Positions 16,124 to 24,024 of a stretch of DNA of 64,000 bases are shown here, piece after piece. Below the pieces are notes generated by a model, which searched no databases, was not told where the DNA came from, and saw only the letters and a list, made by a program, of their open reading frames with translations. Positions within the stretch are counted from its first letter, which is position 1, and each line of letters opens with the position of its first letter. The DNA comes from JANXSF01 sp043755435 (lineage in GTDB: Bacteria; Acidobacteriota; Terriglobia; Bryobacterales; Bryobacteraceae): NCBI GenBank assembly GCA_043755435.1, contig JAYUSZ010000181.1, positions 4,189 to 68,188 on the forward strand, given 5' to 3'. A program made the position numbers and the translations under genes.

Positions 16124-18421
16124 CTAGGGCAGGGAAAATGTCAACAGAGTGGAATCGTTTGCAATCGCGATGAACTGCTTACCATCCACGGAATAGGACA
16201 TCGGAGAACTGCGCATCGAAGCGCCAGTCTGGTAGTGCCACAAAATCTTGCCGGAAATGGCATCGAGAGCAATGAAATTTCCCTCTTTCGATGCTGCAAA
16301 TACTGCGCCTCCAGCCGTTGCCAGCACTCCCGCAGCATGGGAACCGATTTGGATTGGAGTGCTCCACTTCACGTCGCCGGTGGCCGGATCGAGGGCACGG
16401 ATAAAGCCTTGCTCTCCTTGCTTTTCATCTTCCCGCTGGCCGCCGCCTGTATACGGTTGGCCTGGCTCGGGCCTCTTGATTACGCTTGTGTAAGTGGCAC
16501 AAGTCTCTCGCACAGCAACATAGAAGAGCCCGGTTTTCTCGCTATAAGATGGCGCGGCGAAGTTAGCGGCACCCAATGCATCGGGGCAAACATAGTTCCC
16601 TTCAGGTGTGGGGTCGGTTCCTGGGATAACAATTGGATGGCCGCGAGCATCCAAACCCTTCGCCCAGGTTTGCTTTGCAAAGGCCTTGCCAGTAACAAAC
16701 TCGCCTGTGATTCGGTCAATCGCATAATAGAACGCATTGCGATTGGCCATGATCAGCAACTTACGCATTTGTCCCTTCACCATTGCGTCAATTAACACCG
16801 GCGTTTCATTGGCATCCCAATCATGCACGTCGTGAGGAGTGTATTGGAAATACCATTTCAGCCGTCCGGTAGTAGGGTCAAGTGCCAACACGCTGCAGCT
16901 GTATAAGTTATCGCCAGCGCGCACAGTGCCTTCATAATCTGGGCCGGGGTTTCCTGTGGTCCAAAACAGTGTGTCGGTAGCGGCATCATAAGTTCCAGTC
17001 ATCCAAGTTGGCGCGCCGCCATATTTTGCGGAATCTCCAGCCCAGCTTGCTCGATTCGGATCTCCAGGTTGTGCCACGGAGTGTGTGCGCCACAGCTTCT
17101 TGCCAGTAGTTGCGTCAAAGCCGTCCACCCAACCACTTAGTGCGCACTCGCCGGAAGTAACTCCTACAAAGACCTTGTTATTCACAACTAACGGAGCATG
17201 TGTAATGGAAAAGCCCTTGCGATAGTCTTCCACTTCAACATCCCAAATAACTGCGCCCGTTTTGGCATCAAGAGCAACCAGGTGGGCATCGAGAGTTGCA
17301 AGGTAAACGCGATCACCAAGAATTCCGACGCCACGATTCGTCATCACTGTGCAGTAATTGTGAACCTCCGGCAGGCGGCGTTTGTAGTCCCAAATCTTGC
17401 GGCCGTTGCGTGCATCAAGGGCAGCCATGTTGCTGCCAGGACCAGTGACGAACATTACTCCATCGGCGACAATGGGAACGGTTTCAATATTCGATGCACC
17501 GAACTGGTGCGACCAGGCACTTTGCAGGGAAGCCACATTGGATGGAGTAACTTGTGCTAGCCGGGAATAGTGGCGACCGTTAAGGTCCCCCCAATAAGTG
17601 AGCCAGTTATGAGGTTCGCTTGCCGCTTGCTTGATACGAGTGCTGGTAATGTTGAAATCGGCAGAGGGGGTCCATGGCATGGGTTCAGCCTTGCCGGTTT
17701 TTAGGAAGGCCAGAAGATCGGAAGTGACTGCGGCATCGAGGGTCATTTTGGGCATCAGCGATTGATGGGTTTGCTTCACTTCAGTAAGGGCAGACTTACT
17801 CAGCAACTGCAGCCGACCTGTTGTATCCATCATCTGTAAAGAGAAAGTGTCTTCGTTCTTTGCAACTCCAGTAAGCTTCCGGCCGTCTTTGAAAGTAACT
17901 TCAACGGTGCGATAGCCGCTGCGCAGCGCAGCACTCGGATCTTCAATCGACTTGCGTAACTCGGCTACTTTACGTTCCGTGCCAGCATTGGTCAAATCGG
18001 GTCCCAGCCGTCCGCCGCGACCTTGAAACATATGGCAGTTTCCACACTTTGCTGAACCGAAAAATAGCGCTGCACCTGTTTCAGCATTCCCCGTTACCGC
18101 CTCATCCGGTTTACTGCTTTCAAGTGATCGCAGATAAGCCACAATGGCCTTTGTATCGTCATCAGGCATTGCGAAAGCAGGCATCTGCGTACCTGCAATC
18201 CCCTTGGCGATGTTGCGCGCAATGGCCTCATCACTGCCGCCGAATTTCCAATCACCACGCGTCAAATTTGGAGCGCGGCCGCCTTGAGCTTTGGCACCAT
18301 GGCATGCTGTGCAGGATTTATCGAACAACCCTGCGCCTTTCTGAACGGCGGTTTCGTGAGGAGACTGAGCCAGCAGAGCAGTGGAAACAATCAGAAGGAA
18401 TTGAGCAGGACGAGCACGCAT
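16124..18421 (-). CDS. Heme-binding PQQ-dependent dehydrogenase fusion
   Basis: 765 residues with a signal peptide (RPAQFLLIVSTALLAQ). Two cytochrome c units come first: CTACH at 37-41 and CGNCH at 126-130, the second inside a 'putative heme-binding' domain (FQGRGGRLGPDLTNAGTE). From ~260 comes an eight-bladed PQQ propeller with tryptophan-docking motifs (ALDARNGRKIWDYK, ALDAKTGAVIWDVE, ALDPTTGRLKWYFQ, ALDAISGKILWHYQ) and the active-site-like HDVHDWDANET. Enzymes of this plan oxidise alcohols or aldose sugars in the periplasm and pass electrons through their hemes. The order heme-heme-PQQ is the reverse of classic quinohemoprotein alcohol dehydrogenases, which carry heme at the C-terminus. 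Substrate unknown. Confidence 0.9.
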   Translation of the reverse strand: MRARPAQFLLIVSTALLAQSPHETAVQKGAGLFDKSCTACHGAKAQGGRAPNLTRGDWKFGGSDEAIARNIAKGIAGTQMPAFAMPDDDTKAIVAYLRSLESSKPDEAVTGNAETGAALFFGSAKCGNCHMFQGRGGRLGPDLTNAGTERKVAELRKSIEDPSAALRSGYRTVEVTFKDGRKLTGVAKNEDTFSLQMMDTTGRLQLLSKSALTEVKQTHQSLMPKMTLDAAVTSDLLAFLKTGKAEPMPWTPSADFNITSTRIKQAASEPHNWLTYWGDLNGRHYSRLAQVTPSNVASLQSAWSHQFGASNIETVPIVADGVMFVTGPGSNMAALDARNGRKIWDYKRRLPEVHNYCTVMTNRGVGILGDRVYLATLDAHLVALDAKTGAVIWDVEVEDYRKGFSITHAPLVVNNKVFVGVTSGECALSGWVDGFDATTGKKLWRTHSVAQPGDPNRASWAGDSAKYGGAPTWMTGTYDAATDTLFWTTGNPGPDYEGTVRAGDNLYSCSVLALDPTTGRLKWYFQYTPHDVHDWDANETPVLIDAMVKGQMRKLLIMANRNAFYYAIDRITGEFVTGKAFAKQTWAKGLDARGHPIVIPGTDPTPEGNYVCPDALGAANFAAPSYSEKTGLFYVAVRETCATYTSVIKRPEPGQPYTGGGQREDEKQGEQGFIRALDPATGDVKWSTPIQIGSHAAGVLATAGGAVFAASKEGNFIALDAISGKILWHYQTGASMRSSPMSYSVDGKQFIAIANDSTLLTFSLP

Positions 18422-18450
18422 GAAGTGAATTCTATCGCAACAACCATCTG

Positions 18451-19098
18451 CTAAGGTAACTCTTTCTCAATCCTGTTCAAAAGCCGTTCGACGAACCGAA
18501 CGCCCTTATCTCCGGTGCGTTGCACGTGATACATCAGCCCGACTTGCTTGTAAAGCGACATTGCCTCGTGAAGATCGGCCATCACATCGTCGATAGGTCG
18601 AAAACGAACGGGCGAGCAACCCAGAACCATGTCCACTGAAATATCCAATCGCTGAAGTGATGTTCTGGGTCGGTACCTTCGATTGCCGGAAAAACACTGA
18701 AACCCCAACTCCTCCAAGAGTTGATGAGCAACTCCCGATGTCTTGTTCCATGGCGGCACATATCCCACGATAGGTTCCCCAATGGCCTGTTGTAGAATCT
18801 GTTTCCCATGCTCCAATTCTTTGCTTATCAGACTTCGCTCTAAGTGACCTGGAAATTCATCGGAGTAGCCTGACGGCCGCGCGCGATTGATATGCGCATA
18901 GCCGTGCTGAAATACTGCAATGCCGGGGCGCTCACGAAACATGCGTGAAGTTGCCGCTTCAAGGTGTTGTGGGATCACTGCCGCGATGGTTGGCAATTGC
19001 CGTTCCCGCAGCGTCCGCAACACGCCATGGACTGCGACATCATCTGGACCCACGTCATCCAAACGATGGAACAAAGTCGATTGCAACAAATGTTTCAT
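18451..19098 (-). CDS. Polysaccharide deacetylase-like protein
   Basis: Start chosen at ATG 19098, which overlaps the TGA of the preceding glycosyltransferase gene (ATGA). 215 residues. NodB-fold marks: FHRLDDVGPDD (Asp pair), FQHGYAHIN (metal His pair: H-x3-H) and VPPWNKTS (motif 3). It resembles the DUF2334/polysaccharide-deacetylase group. No signal peptide is visible, so the product may act on a cytoplasmic glycan or carrier-linked sugar. Last gene of the LodA-like operon; it may deacetylate the sugar installed by one of the two glycosyltransferases (inference). Confidence 0.75.
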   Translation of the reverse strand: MKHLLQSTLFHRLDDVGPDDVAVHGVLRTLRERQLPTIAAVIPQHLEAATSRMFRERPGIAVFQHGYAHINRARPSGYSDEFPGHLERSLISKELEHGKQILQQAIGEPIVGYVPPWNKTSGVAHQLLEELGFQCFSGNRRYRPRTSLQRLDISVDMVLGCSPVRFRPIDDVMADLHEAMSLYKQVGLMYHVQRTGDKGVRFVERLLNRIEKELP

Positions 19099-19844
19099 CG
19101 CCGAAAAGCTCCCCCGCCACACTTGCCCATCAACCCTTCAGGACGTGAAACGCTGCGATAGTGAAATACAAAACTGGAAGGCACAAAGCCAGTGACCATC
19201 CCTGCCTTCTTCCATCGCTTTTGCAATTCAGTCTCATTGCCAACTAGCCGAAATCCAGGATCAAAAACGCAATGCCGGGAAAACGCACCCTGCCTCCATC
19301 GCTCTGTTTTAGCCATCATAAAAAAGCCGTTTATGGGTGCAGAAACCGCATCAGGTGCAGCTTTACGCAGCGCTCGTGCAATGGAATCGATCTGCTTTGG
19401 GGAATCAGTCACCGCCTCAGTATTAGACAAGTAGCATTGCACATCCTGGCCCGGGGCATCCCCCGGGGCGTTTGTTACTGGGCCCACTAAGTCGAATCCA
19501 TTTTCCAAAGCATTAGCCAATGGTTCAAACCAATGCGGGGAAAATTGCACGTCGCTATTGGTGCAAACTGAATACTCCGCGCCGATCGATACAGCCTCGC
19601 GAAGCCCCGCATTCCAGGAACGCGTCAAGCCACCTCTTCTGGAAAATCGCAGCTTGTGGCAATCCGGCTCAGGCCAAGTTTTCCAATCAACCGCATCCCA
19701 TTCGGGACTTGCATCATCCACCAACAGGTACTGTAGCGTGGCTCCTCGCACGGGGCAGCGCAACAGAGATTGCACTGCCCGGCGAGCATATTCAAAATGA
19801 TTGAACGTGGGAATGATGACGCATACGGTTGGTGGCATACTCAT
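19095..19844 (-). CDS. Family 2 glycosyltransferase (second of the LodA-like operon)
   Basis: Start set at ATG 19844, overlapping the TGA of the LodB-like gene (ATGA). About 249 residues. GT-A fold: CVIIPTFNHFEYARRAVQSL, LLVDDASPEWDAV, RGGLTRSWNAGLREA and the nucleotide/metal motif CTNSDVQFSPHW, followed by FVPSSFVFHYRSVS. No membrane segment, so it is soluble. Donor and acceptor unknown; position between a LodB-like and a deacetylase-like gene points to a shared glycosylated product. Confidence 0.85.
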   Translation of the reverse strand: MSMPPTVCVIIPTFNHFEYARRAVQSLLRCPVRGATLQYLLVDDASPEWDAVDWKTWPEPDCHKLRFSRRGGLTRSWNAGLREAVSIGAEYSVCTNSDVQFSPHWFEPLANALENGFDLVGPVTNAPGDAPGQDVQCYLSNTEAVTDSPKQIDSIARALRKAAPDAVSAPINGFFMMAKTERWRQGAFSRHCVFDPGFRLVGNETELQKRWKKAGMVTGFVPSSFVFHYRSVSRPEGLMGKCGGGAFRR

Positions 19845-20917
19845 CCAGCCTTTTGTCGCGCTTGCCAATAGGGTGCGCTGGGCCATCGTGTTTCAAGCTG
19901 ATATTGTTCCAAGCAGCCTGCCAGGTAAGCATCATACGATCGTTGCATCACATGGATGTAGGCTAGCTGCGCCTCCCTGTTTCCACTCAACATTTCGGCG
20001 GCCGCATGGGCTGCATAATATCCAGAGCCCATGGCCGCGCCGATGCCGTAGGACGACACCGGATCGTGAGCTGCGGCCGCGTCACCAACGGCTATCCATG
20101 CATCCCCAGCAATGGATTCCAATTGTTCGCTTCCTGCAGGCCAGACGCGCAATGGCCCATTCAAGCTTCCGCCATAAGCTTCCACTCTGGCAAGACTATG
20201 CGGTGCGGCGCGCATCAAGGTTAACCAACCTTCCTCTGTGCGTCCCTGCGTATACTCCGGCAAATCTGAATCAGTTAGGAAAATTACCGATAGTTTTCCG
20301 TCGCGAAGCAATCCCGAATACCACCAGCCAGCAGGTACGGTTTCAACCAATGTGAAGGTGTCTTCCATGCTGCCATTTCGAAAGTCGCCGGCAATTGCCA
20401 ACTGCTTGTCGTGACGTGCCCGGACAATGCCCATGCCACGAGCAATGGAAGCTCGTCGACCAGTAGCATCAATCACAAATTGAGCGGTGATCTGTTTGCC
20501 ATCGACAATCAGCGACCACTGCTGATCCTCCCACCGGCAACTGGTAACCGCCGTGCCGAAGTTCCACTGCGCACCACATTCCACAGCGGAACAAGCAAGC
20601 ATCGCAGCAAACGCGCGCCGGTCCAATCGCCATCCCGAACCGTTCTTGCGTAGGATCGCATCGAAATCATGAACTTCGTCAGATCCCCAAGCAGCGCGAT
20701 TTCCATGCACGCGGGCATGTGGGCCTGCATTCAATTTTGCTTCCAGATTCAGCTTCCTGATGAGTGGAGCAAAATCCGCAGGCAGACAATCACCGACGTG
20801 GGATGGAGCTTCCGGCTCCCGTTCAAAAACAGCTACAGAAACGCCGCGGCTGGCAAGCACCATCGCCGCAACAGCACCAGCTGGACCACCGCCTGCGATG
20901 GCAACTTCCAGCTTCAT
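19841..20917 (-). CDS. LodB-like FAD-dependent flavoprotein (quinoprotein maturation)
   Basis: 358 residues. Dinucleotide-binding motif VAIAGGGPAGAVAAMVLA at the N-terminus, VIDATGRRASIARGMG in the middle and IAVGDAAAAHDPVSSYGIGA for FAD ribityl binding place it in the halogenase/geranylgeranyl-reductase-type monooxygenase family. LodB of Marinomonas belongs here and is needed to make the cysteine-tryptophylquinone cofactor of LodA. Its start overlaps the stop of the LodA-like gene (ATGA at 20914-20917), and its stop overlaps the next start. The assignment rests mainly on this pairing; on sequence alone it could be another FAD oxygenase. Confidence 0.88.
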   Translation of the reverse strand: MKLEVAIAGGGPAGAVAAMVLASRGVSVAVFEREPEAPSHVGDCLPADFAPLIRKLNLEAKLNAGPHARVHGNRAAWGSDEVHDFDAILRKNGSGWRLDRRAFAAMLACSAVECGAQWNFGTAVTSCRWEDQQWSLIVDGKQITAQFVIDATGRRASIARGMGIVRARHDKQLAIAGDFRNGSMEDTFTLVETVPAGWWYSGLLRDGKLSVIFLTDSDLPEYTQGRTEEGWLTLMRAAPHSLARVEAYGGSLNGPLRVWPAGSEQLESIAGDAWIAVGDAAAAHDPVSSYGIGAAMGSGYYAAHAAAEMLSGNREAQLAYIHVMQRSYDAYLAGCLEQYQLETRWPSAPYWQARQKAG

Positions 20918-22788
20918 GCTTTCGAACGGGGCTGTACACGATTCAGAGCTTGAGTTGAGTGTGGAACTGGGGCTAGAAGGGGAGCTTCAGCATGTGTCAA
21001 CTGATGCAACGAAGCATCGTGAACGCTGAACTTGTCCGACCGGCCAATTTCCACCCACATTTCCGCAGGCATTCCCAAATCTGCGTGATCATCTGGTCCA
21101 AGTTGCCTGGTGACAATTCCTAACAAGTCCCACTCAGCAATCATGTTGTTGATCCTGGTTTGAAAGCCTGCTTTCAAGTCACGCATCCAAAACAGCCGGT
21201 AATCAAAATGTTTTAGGCGCTGTGCTTTAGTAAGGGAAGTGTCCTTTGCCCGTTGATATCCATCCAGCGGGTAGACAGTGTTGGGCACCCGTGCAGGCCA
21301 ATAAGCAGGCAAAGGTAAGTAAGTAGATTGATCGTAACCTGCAAGGCAACTTGCGGCATCAGTGTGCCAGGGAACTCCAGTCCATCGTGTTATGGATCCT
21401 GGCCCACTAGTCATCAGTGGACCACCAGGGTACATGCAATGTGCGGGCCGAAGAATAGGACCATAGTCGTCAATTACAGGAGCACCCTCCGGGGCAACAT
21501 TCAATCGGAAGGGAGCTTTCCACATGATTGCCGAACGGAATATCCATGTTATTTCAATGCCTGGATGAAACGGCCCACCCAAACATTGTTCCAATGCTGA
21601 GCGGTCAAGCGCCGCCGTGCGATCGGCAATCGGCAGGTCTTCAAGAACGGCGGGTGTACTAAGAAACCCCGTCAAATCATTTTCAAAATCACCCAGGGAC
21701 CAGCGTTCCAACCAATCGTGCTGGGTGTGAGTGATAGACAAATACTGAAACGGGGTGTTTGGAAAATCACCATGCCCGTCTCCATACATCGGCGGCAGTT
21801 TTTCTGCTTGCACCTGCTGGCCGCTTGGGTCGCGGAAGTTGCTAAAAACAGTTTTCCGCAAACCCTCATTCGTTGGCGAAGGGTCAGCTAGTTTCAGCAG
21901 ATTTTCCCGCAGCGTGAATTCGCTGGGTGAATTTGCACCAAACAGGAAATAGTAACCTTGGTTGACCCACTGTAGATCCACCATGCGATGCAGGATGGGG
22001 CGGATATGTTGGGTGAACATGATTTTCTTAACCGGTGGAATCATGCCTTGTCGTGTATATAGATCAATCACTACGTCATACATGGTTACCGGCGAATCGA
22101 TACCTGGGGCGAAGTTCGGCGGGGTCACCACAACTGTTGCGGGCTCGGCTTCAAAGGTGTGGTTGCCAACCGTGATGGTGGCGCGAACGGGCCCGTCGGA
22201 AGTATCGTCATACCAACCGTCGTTATTGGCAAATGTGGTGGCCGGTATCGAAGAGTGGTCGAACGCAGCACCTAAACCTCGGCCACCTAAAACTATCAGG
22301 CGTCCTTTATCGTCGGTACGCAATTCACCCAGATAAACCTTGATTCCTTCGCATTCGCCGGTATCGAATAGCTTGCCTTGTTGATCGATGCCGGAAATGG
22401 ATCGGGGCCCAGGATCAATCACCAGCTTGGCCCGATCGGCACCCACATAGTTCATGTTTCGGAAAGTTGACTCCAGCGCGAAGTCTCCCAAATCCATTGC
22501 ATTGTTAAATTGATACCAGGCGGATTTCCGATTGGCGATGTGGACGCGCCAATCGATTTTCGCATCGGTGTCTGTGATCTCCTGAACTGCTTGTCCGTTG
22601 GCATCCAATCCGAAAACGCGAAACAGCGCAGCTTGACGCTTCACTCGGCCTTGGGCATCTTTGAATGGTGGAGGTGGGCTGTGACCGGGGAGATCCGGGG
22701 AAAGAAAAAACTCGTCTGGAGAATTGCCTACCCGGGCAATTCCAATGCCCGGGTAGATGGCGTAGCTAACAACTGTATCTAGCACCAT
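20914..22788 (-). CDS. LodA-like cysteine-tryptophylquinone amino-acid oxidase
   Basis: 624 residues. LodA-family hallmarks: YPGIGIARVGNSPDEFF at the N-terminus, QCLGGPFHPGIEITW (401-415), DAASCLAGYD (C481) and YWPARVPN (W497), then LFWMRD (W534). LodA enzymes oxidise the epsilon-amine of lysine (LodA) or glycine (GoxA), giving aldehyde or glyoxylate, ammonia and H2O2, using a Cys-Trp quinone made from one Cys and one Trp. C481 and W534 are the likely pair; this is inferred from order and spacing, not proved. No signal peptide, as in the secreted LodA prototype. The start lies 12 bases after the lysine-rich repeat gene. Proximity to a lysine-rich protein raises the possibility of a protein substrate (inference). 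Confidence 0.9.
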   Translation of the reverse strand: MVLDTVVSYAIYPGIGIARVGNSPDEFFLSPDLPGHSPPPPFKDAQGRVKRQAALFRVFGLDANGQAVQEITDTDAKIDWRVHIANRKSAWYQFNNAMDLGDFALESTFRNMNYVGADRAKLVIDPGPRSISGIDQQGKLFDTGECEGIKVYLGELRTDDKGRLIVLGGRGLGAAFDHSSIPATTFANNDGWYDDTSDGPVRATITVGNHTFEAEPATVVVTPPNFAPGIDSPVTMYDVVIDLYTRQGMIPPVKKIMFTQHIRPILHRMVDLQWVNQGYYFLFGANSPSEFTLRENLLKLADPSPTNEGLRKTVFSNFRDPSGQQVQAEKLPPMYGDGHGDFPNTPFQYLSITHTQHDWLERWSLGDFENDLTGFLSTPAVLEDLPIADRTAALDRSALEQCLGGPFHPGIEITWIFRSAIMWKAPFRLNVAPEGAPVIDDYGPILRPAHCMYPGGPLMTSGPGSITRWTGVPWHTDAASCLAGYDQSTYLPLPAYWPARVPNTVYPLDGYQRAKDTSLTKAQRLKHFDYRLFWMRDLKAGFQTRINNMIAEWDLLGIVTRQLGPDDHADLGMPAEMWVEIGRSDKFSVHDASLHQLTHAEAPLLAPVPHSTQALNRVQPRSKA

Positions 22789-22800
22789 GAGATTGAATCC

Positions 22801-23028
22801 TTACTTCTTTTTCTTAGCGGCAACCTTCTTAACTACTTTCTTGCCAGGCTGTGTTCCCTTTGCTACAACTTTCTTCTTCGCTTTGCCACCAGGGGTTCCC
22901 TTAGCTACAACCTTCTTCTTCGCTTTACCGCCAGGAGTCCCCTTTGCTACGACCTTCTTCGCTTTACCACCAGGGGTTCCTTTTGCTACAACCTTCTTCT
23001 TTACTACTTTTTTCGTTGCTGATTTCAT
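22801..23028 (-). CDS. Small lysine-rich repeat protein, 75 residues
   Basis: ATG 23028 follows a strong AAAGGAGAA site at six bases; the longer frame from 23118 runs into the upstream gene and is not used. The protein is MKSATKKVVKK, then three near-exact copies of KVVAKGTPGGKAKK, a variant copy (VVAKGTQPGKK) and a VVKKVAAKKKK tail. It holds 29 Lys of 75 residues, no acidic or aromatic residue and no signal peptide. It could be a histone-H1-like nucleoid protein, which often have such repeats. The alternative is a modification substrate: Lys for the LodA-like oxidase, and the repeated Thr-Pro for the DxH glycosyltransferase encoded immediately before it. Position as second gene of the operon favours the latter but does not prove it. 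Confidence 0.8.
   Translation of the reverse strand: MKSATKKVVKKKVVAKGTPGGKAKKVVAKGTPGGKAKKKVVAKGTPGGKAKKKVVAKGTQPGKKVVKKVAAKKKK
22849..22995 (-). repeat. 42/45-bp tandem repeats in the lysine-rich gene
   Basis: Units encoding KVVAKGTPGGKAKK(K) differ mainly at third codon positions. One unit is 42 bp and lacks a Lys codon, the others are 45 bp. Silent differences show the peptide, not the DNA, is being conserved. Confidence 0.8.
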
Positions 23029-23050
23029 TCTGATTCTCCTTTTATTCCAG

Positions 23051-23965
23051 TCATCTTTTACGAGCGACCGGCTTACTCGTTGTCCGTCGGAATCGACGGA
23101 AAAACCATGCATCATCATGCACTCTACGTTCAGACCAGCGAGCCCGGCGCACCGCCGCGTCGCTATCTACTGTGAGTGCCAGTGCTGCAGAAAAACCTTC
23201 ATACTCCTGCAGTGCGTCCACAACCTGTTTGAATCGGGTGGGTGCAAAGTGGATCATTGCCAACCGCAACCGGTTGTGAAGAATTGTGGCTGATTCAATC
23301 GGATAGGGTTGCTCAAGTTGGCGGAAGAAGTGCAGCACCTCCACCGAAGGCTCAATCCATTGTTCATAACCCAACAGCCACAACCGCATAAAGAACTCGT
23401 TATCCACTCCGCCGGAGCAAATCATGCCATCGTCGAACCCACCCACTTTTTCAAAAACGTCGCGGCGGATAGCTACGCAACATCCAGGCAGAATCGGCAC
23501 ACGAGTCGGGCGTCCTTTGGTTTCATCTACCCAGGCTGCATTCAAGGCGTCGTCCTGCAGGTAAAGCCCAAAGCCACGCCACTCACGATTTTCAACGTCA
23601 ATGATGGTTGGTGCCGCACCACCCACTGAAGGATCAGCAGCGCGCTCCAACAGTGGTTGCCACCAATTTTCCTGAAGCCAAATGTGAGCATCGCAAAAAA
23701 TCAGAACCCTGCCTCGCGTATTCTTCGCTCCGAAGTTGCGAGCACCGGCTACACCAAGGCCAGAGGATCGCAATAGTTTTGCTGGTGCATGGCGGCTGTT
23801 CAGGAAGCGAGTTGACCCGTCCGTTGAACCATCATCCACCACCAACATTTCGGTACTGGAAGGTAATGTGTCTCGCAAATTTTCCAATGTTTGGCGGAGA
23901 TATGCACGCTCGTTGCGAGCGATCACCACTACACTCATGTCTATTTTGTTCGTGGAAGGGGGCAT
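23051..23965 (-). CDS. Family 2 glycosyltransferase with polypeptide-GalNAc-transferase-like motifs
   Basis: Start placed at ATG 23965 because ATAGGAAA sits directly before it; ATG 23938 is the shortest alternative. About 304 residues. GT-A features: MSVVVIARNERAYLRQTL, MLVVDDGSTDGST, GVAGARNFGAKNTRGRVL, the motif FCDAHIW (D-x-H instead of the usual DxD), PILPGCCVAIRRDVF and GGVDNEFFMRLWLLGYE. The DxH plus the GG.D.E..R.W..G pattern recalls polypeptide GalNAc-transferases, which act on Ser/Thr, often beside Pro. The basic C-terminus is rich in Arg. It is the first gene of the operon and ends 22 bases before the TP-repeat protein, a plausible acceptor (inference). Confidence 0.82.
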   Translation of the reverse strand: MPPSTNKIDMSVVVIARNERAYLRQTLENLRDTLPSSTEMLVVDDGSTDGSTRFLNSRHAPAKLLRSSGLGVAGARNFGAKNTRGRVLIFCDAHIWLQENWWQPLLERAADPSVGGAAPTIIDVENREWRGFGLYLQDDALNAAWVDETKGRPTRVPILPGCCVAIRRDVFEKVGGFDDGMICSGGVDNEFFMRLWLLGYEQWIEPSVEVLHFFRQLEQPYPIESATILHNRLRLAMIHFAPTRFKQVVDALQEYEGFSAALALTVDSDAAVRRARWSERRVHDDAWFFRRFRRTTSKPVARKR

Positions 23966-24024
23966 TTTCCTATTGAACTTGTAATGGGATAGTACCATAG
24001 GTTTAGTTAAATTTCACCCAAATT

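Noticed and set aside
19801..20355. 184-residue plus-strand frame
   Set aside because: Antisense to the LodB-like gene, low-complexity composition and no ribosome site.
22787..23293. 168-residue frame with FFFALPPGVPxATT repeats on the plus strand
   Set aside because: It is the complement of the lysine-rich repeat gene; the minus frame has the ribosome site and operon position.
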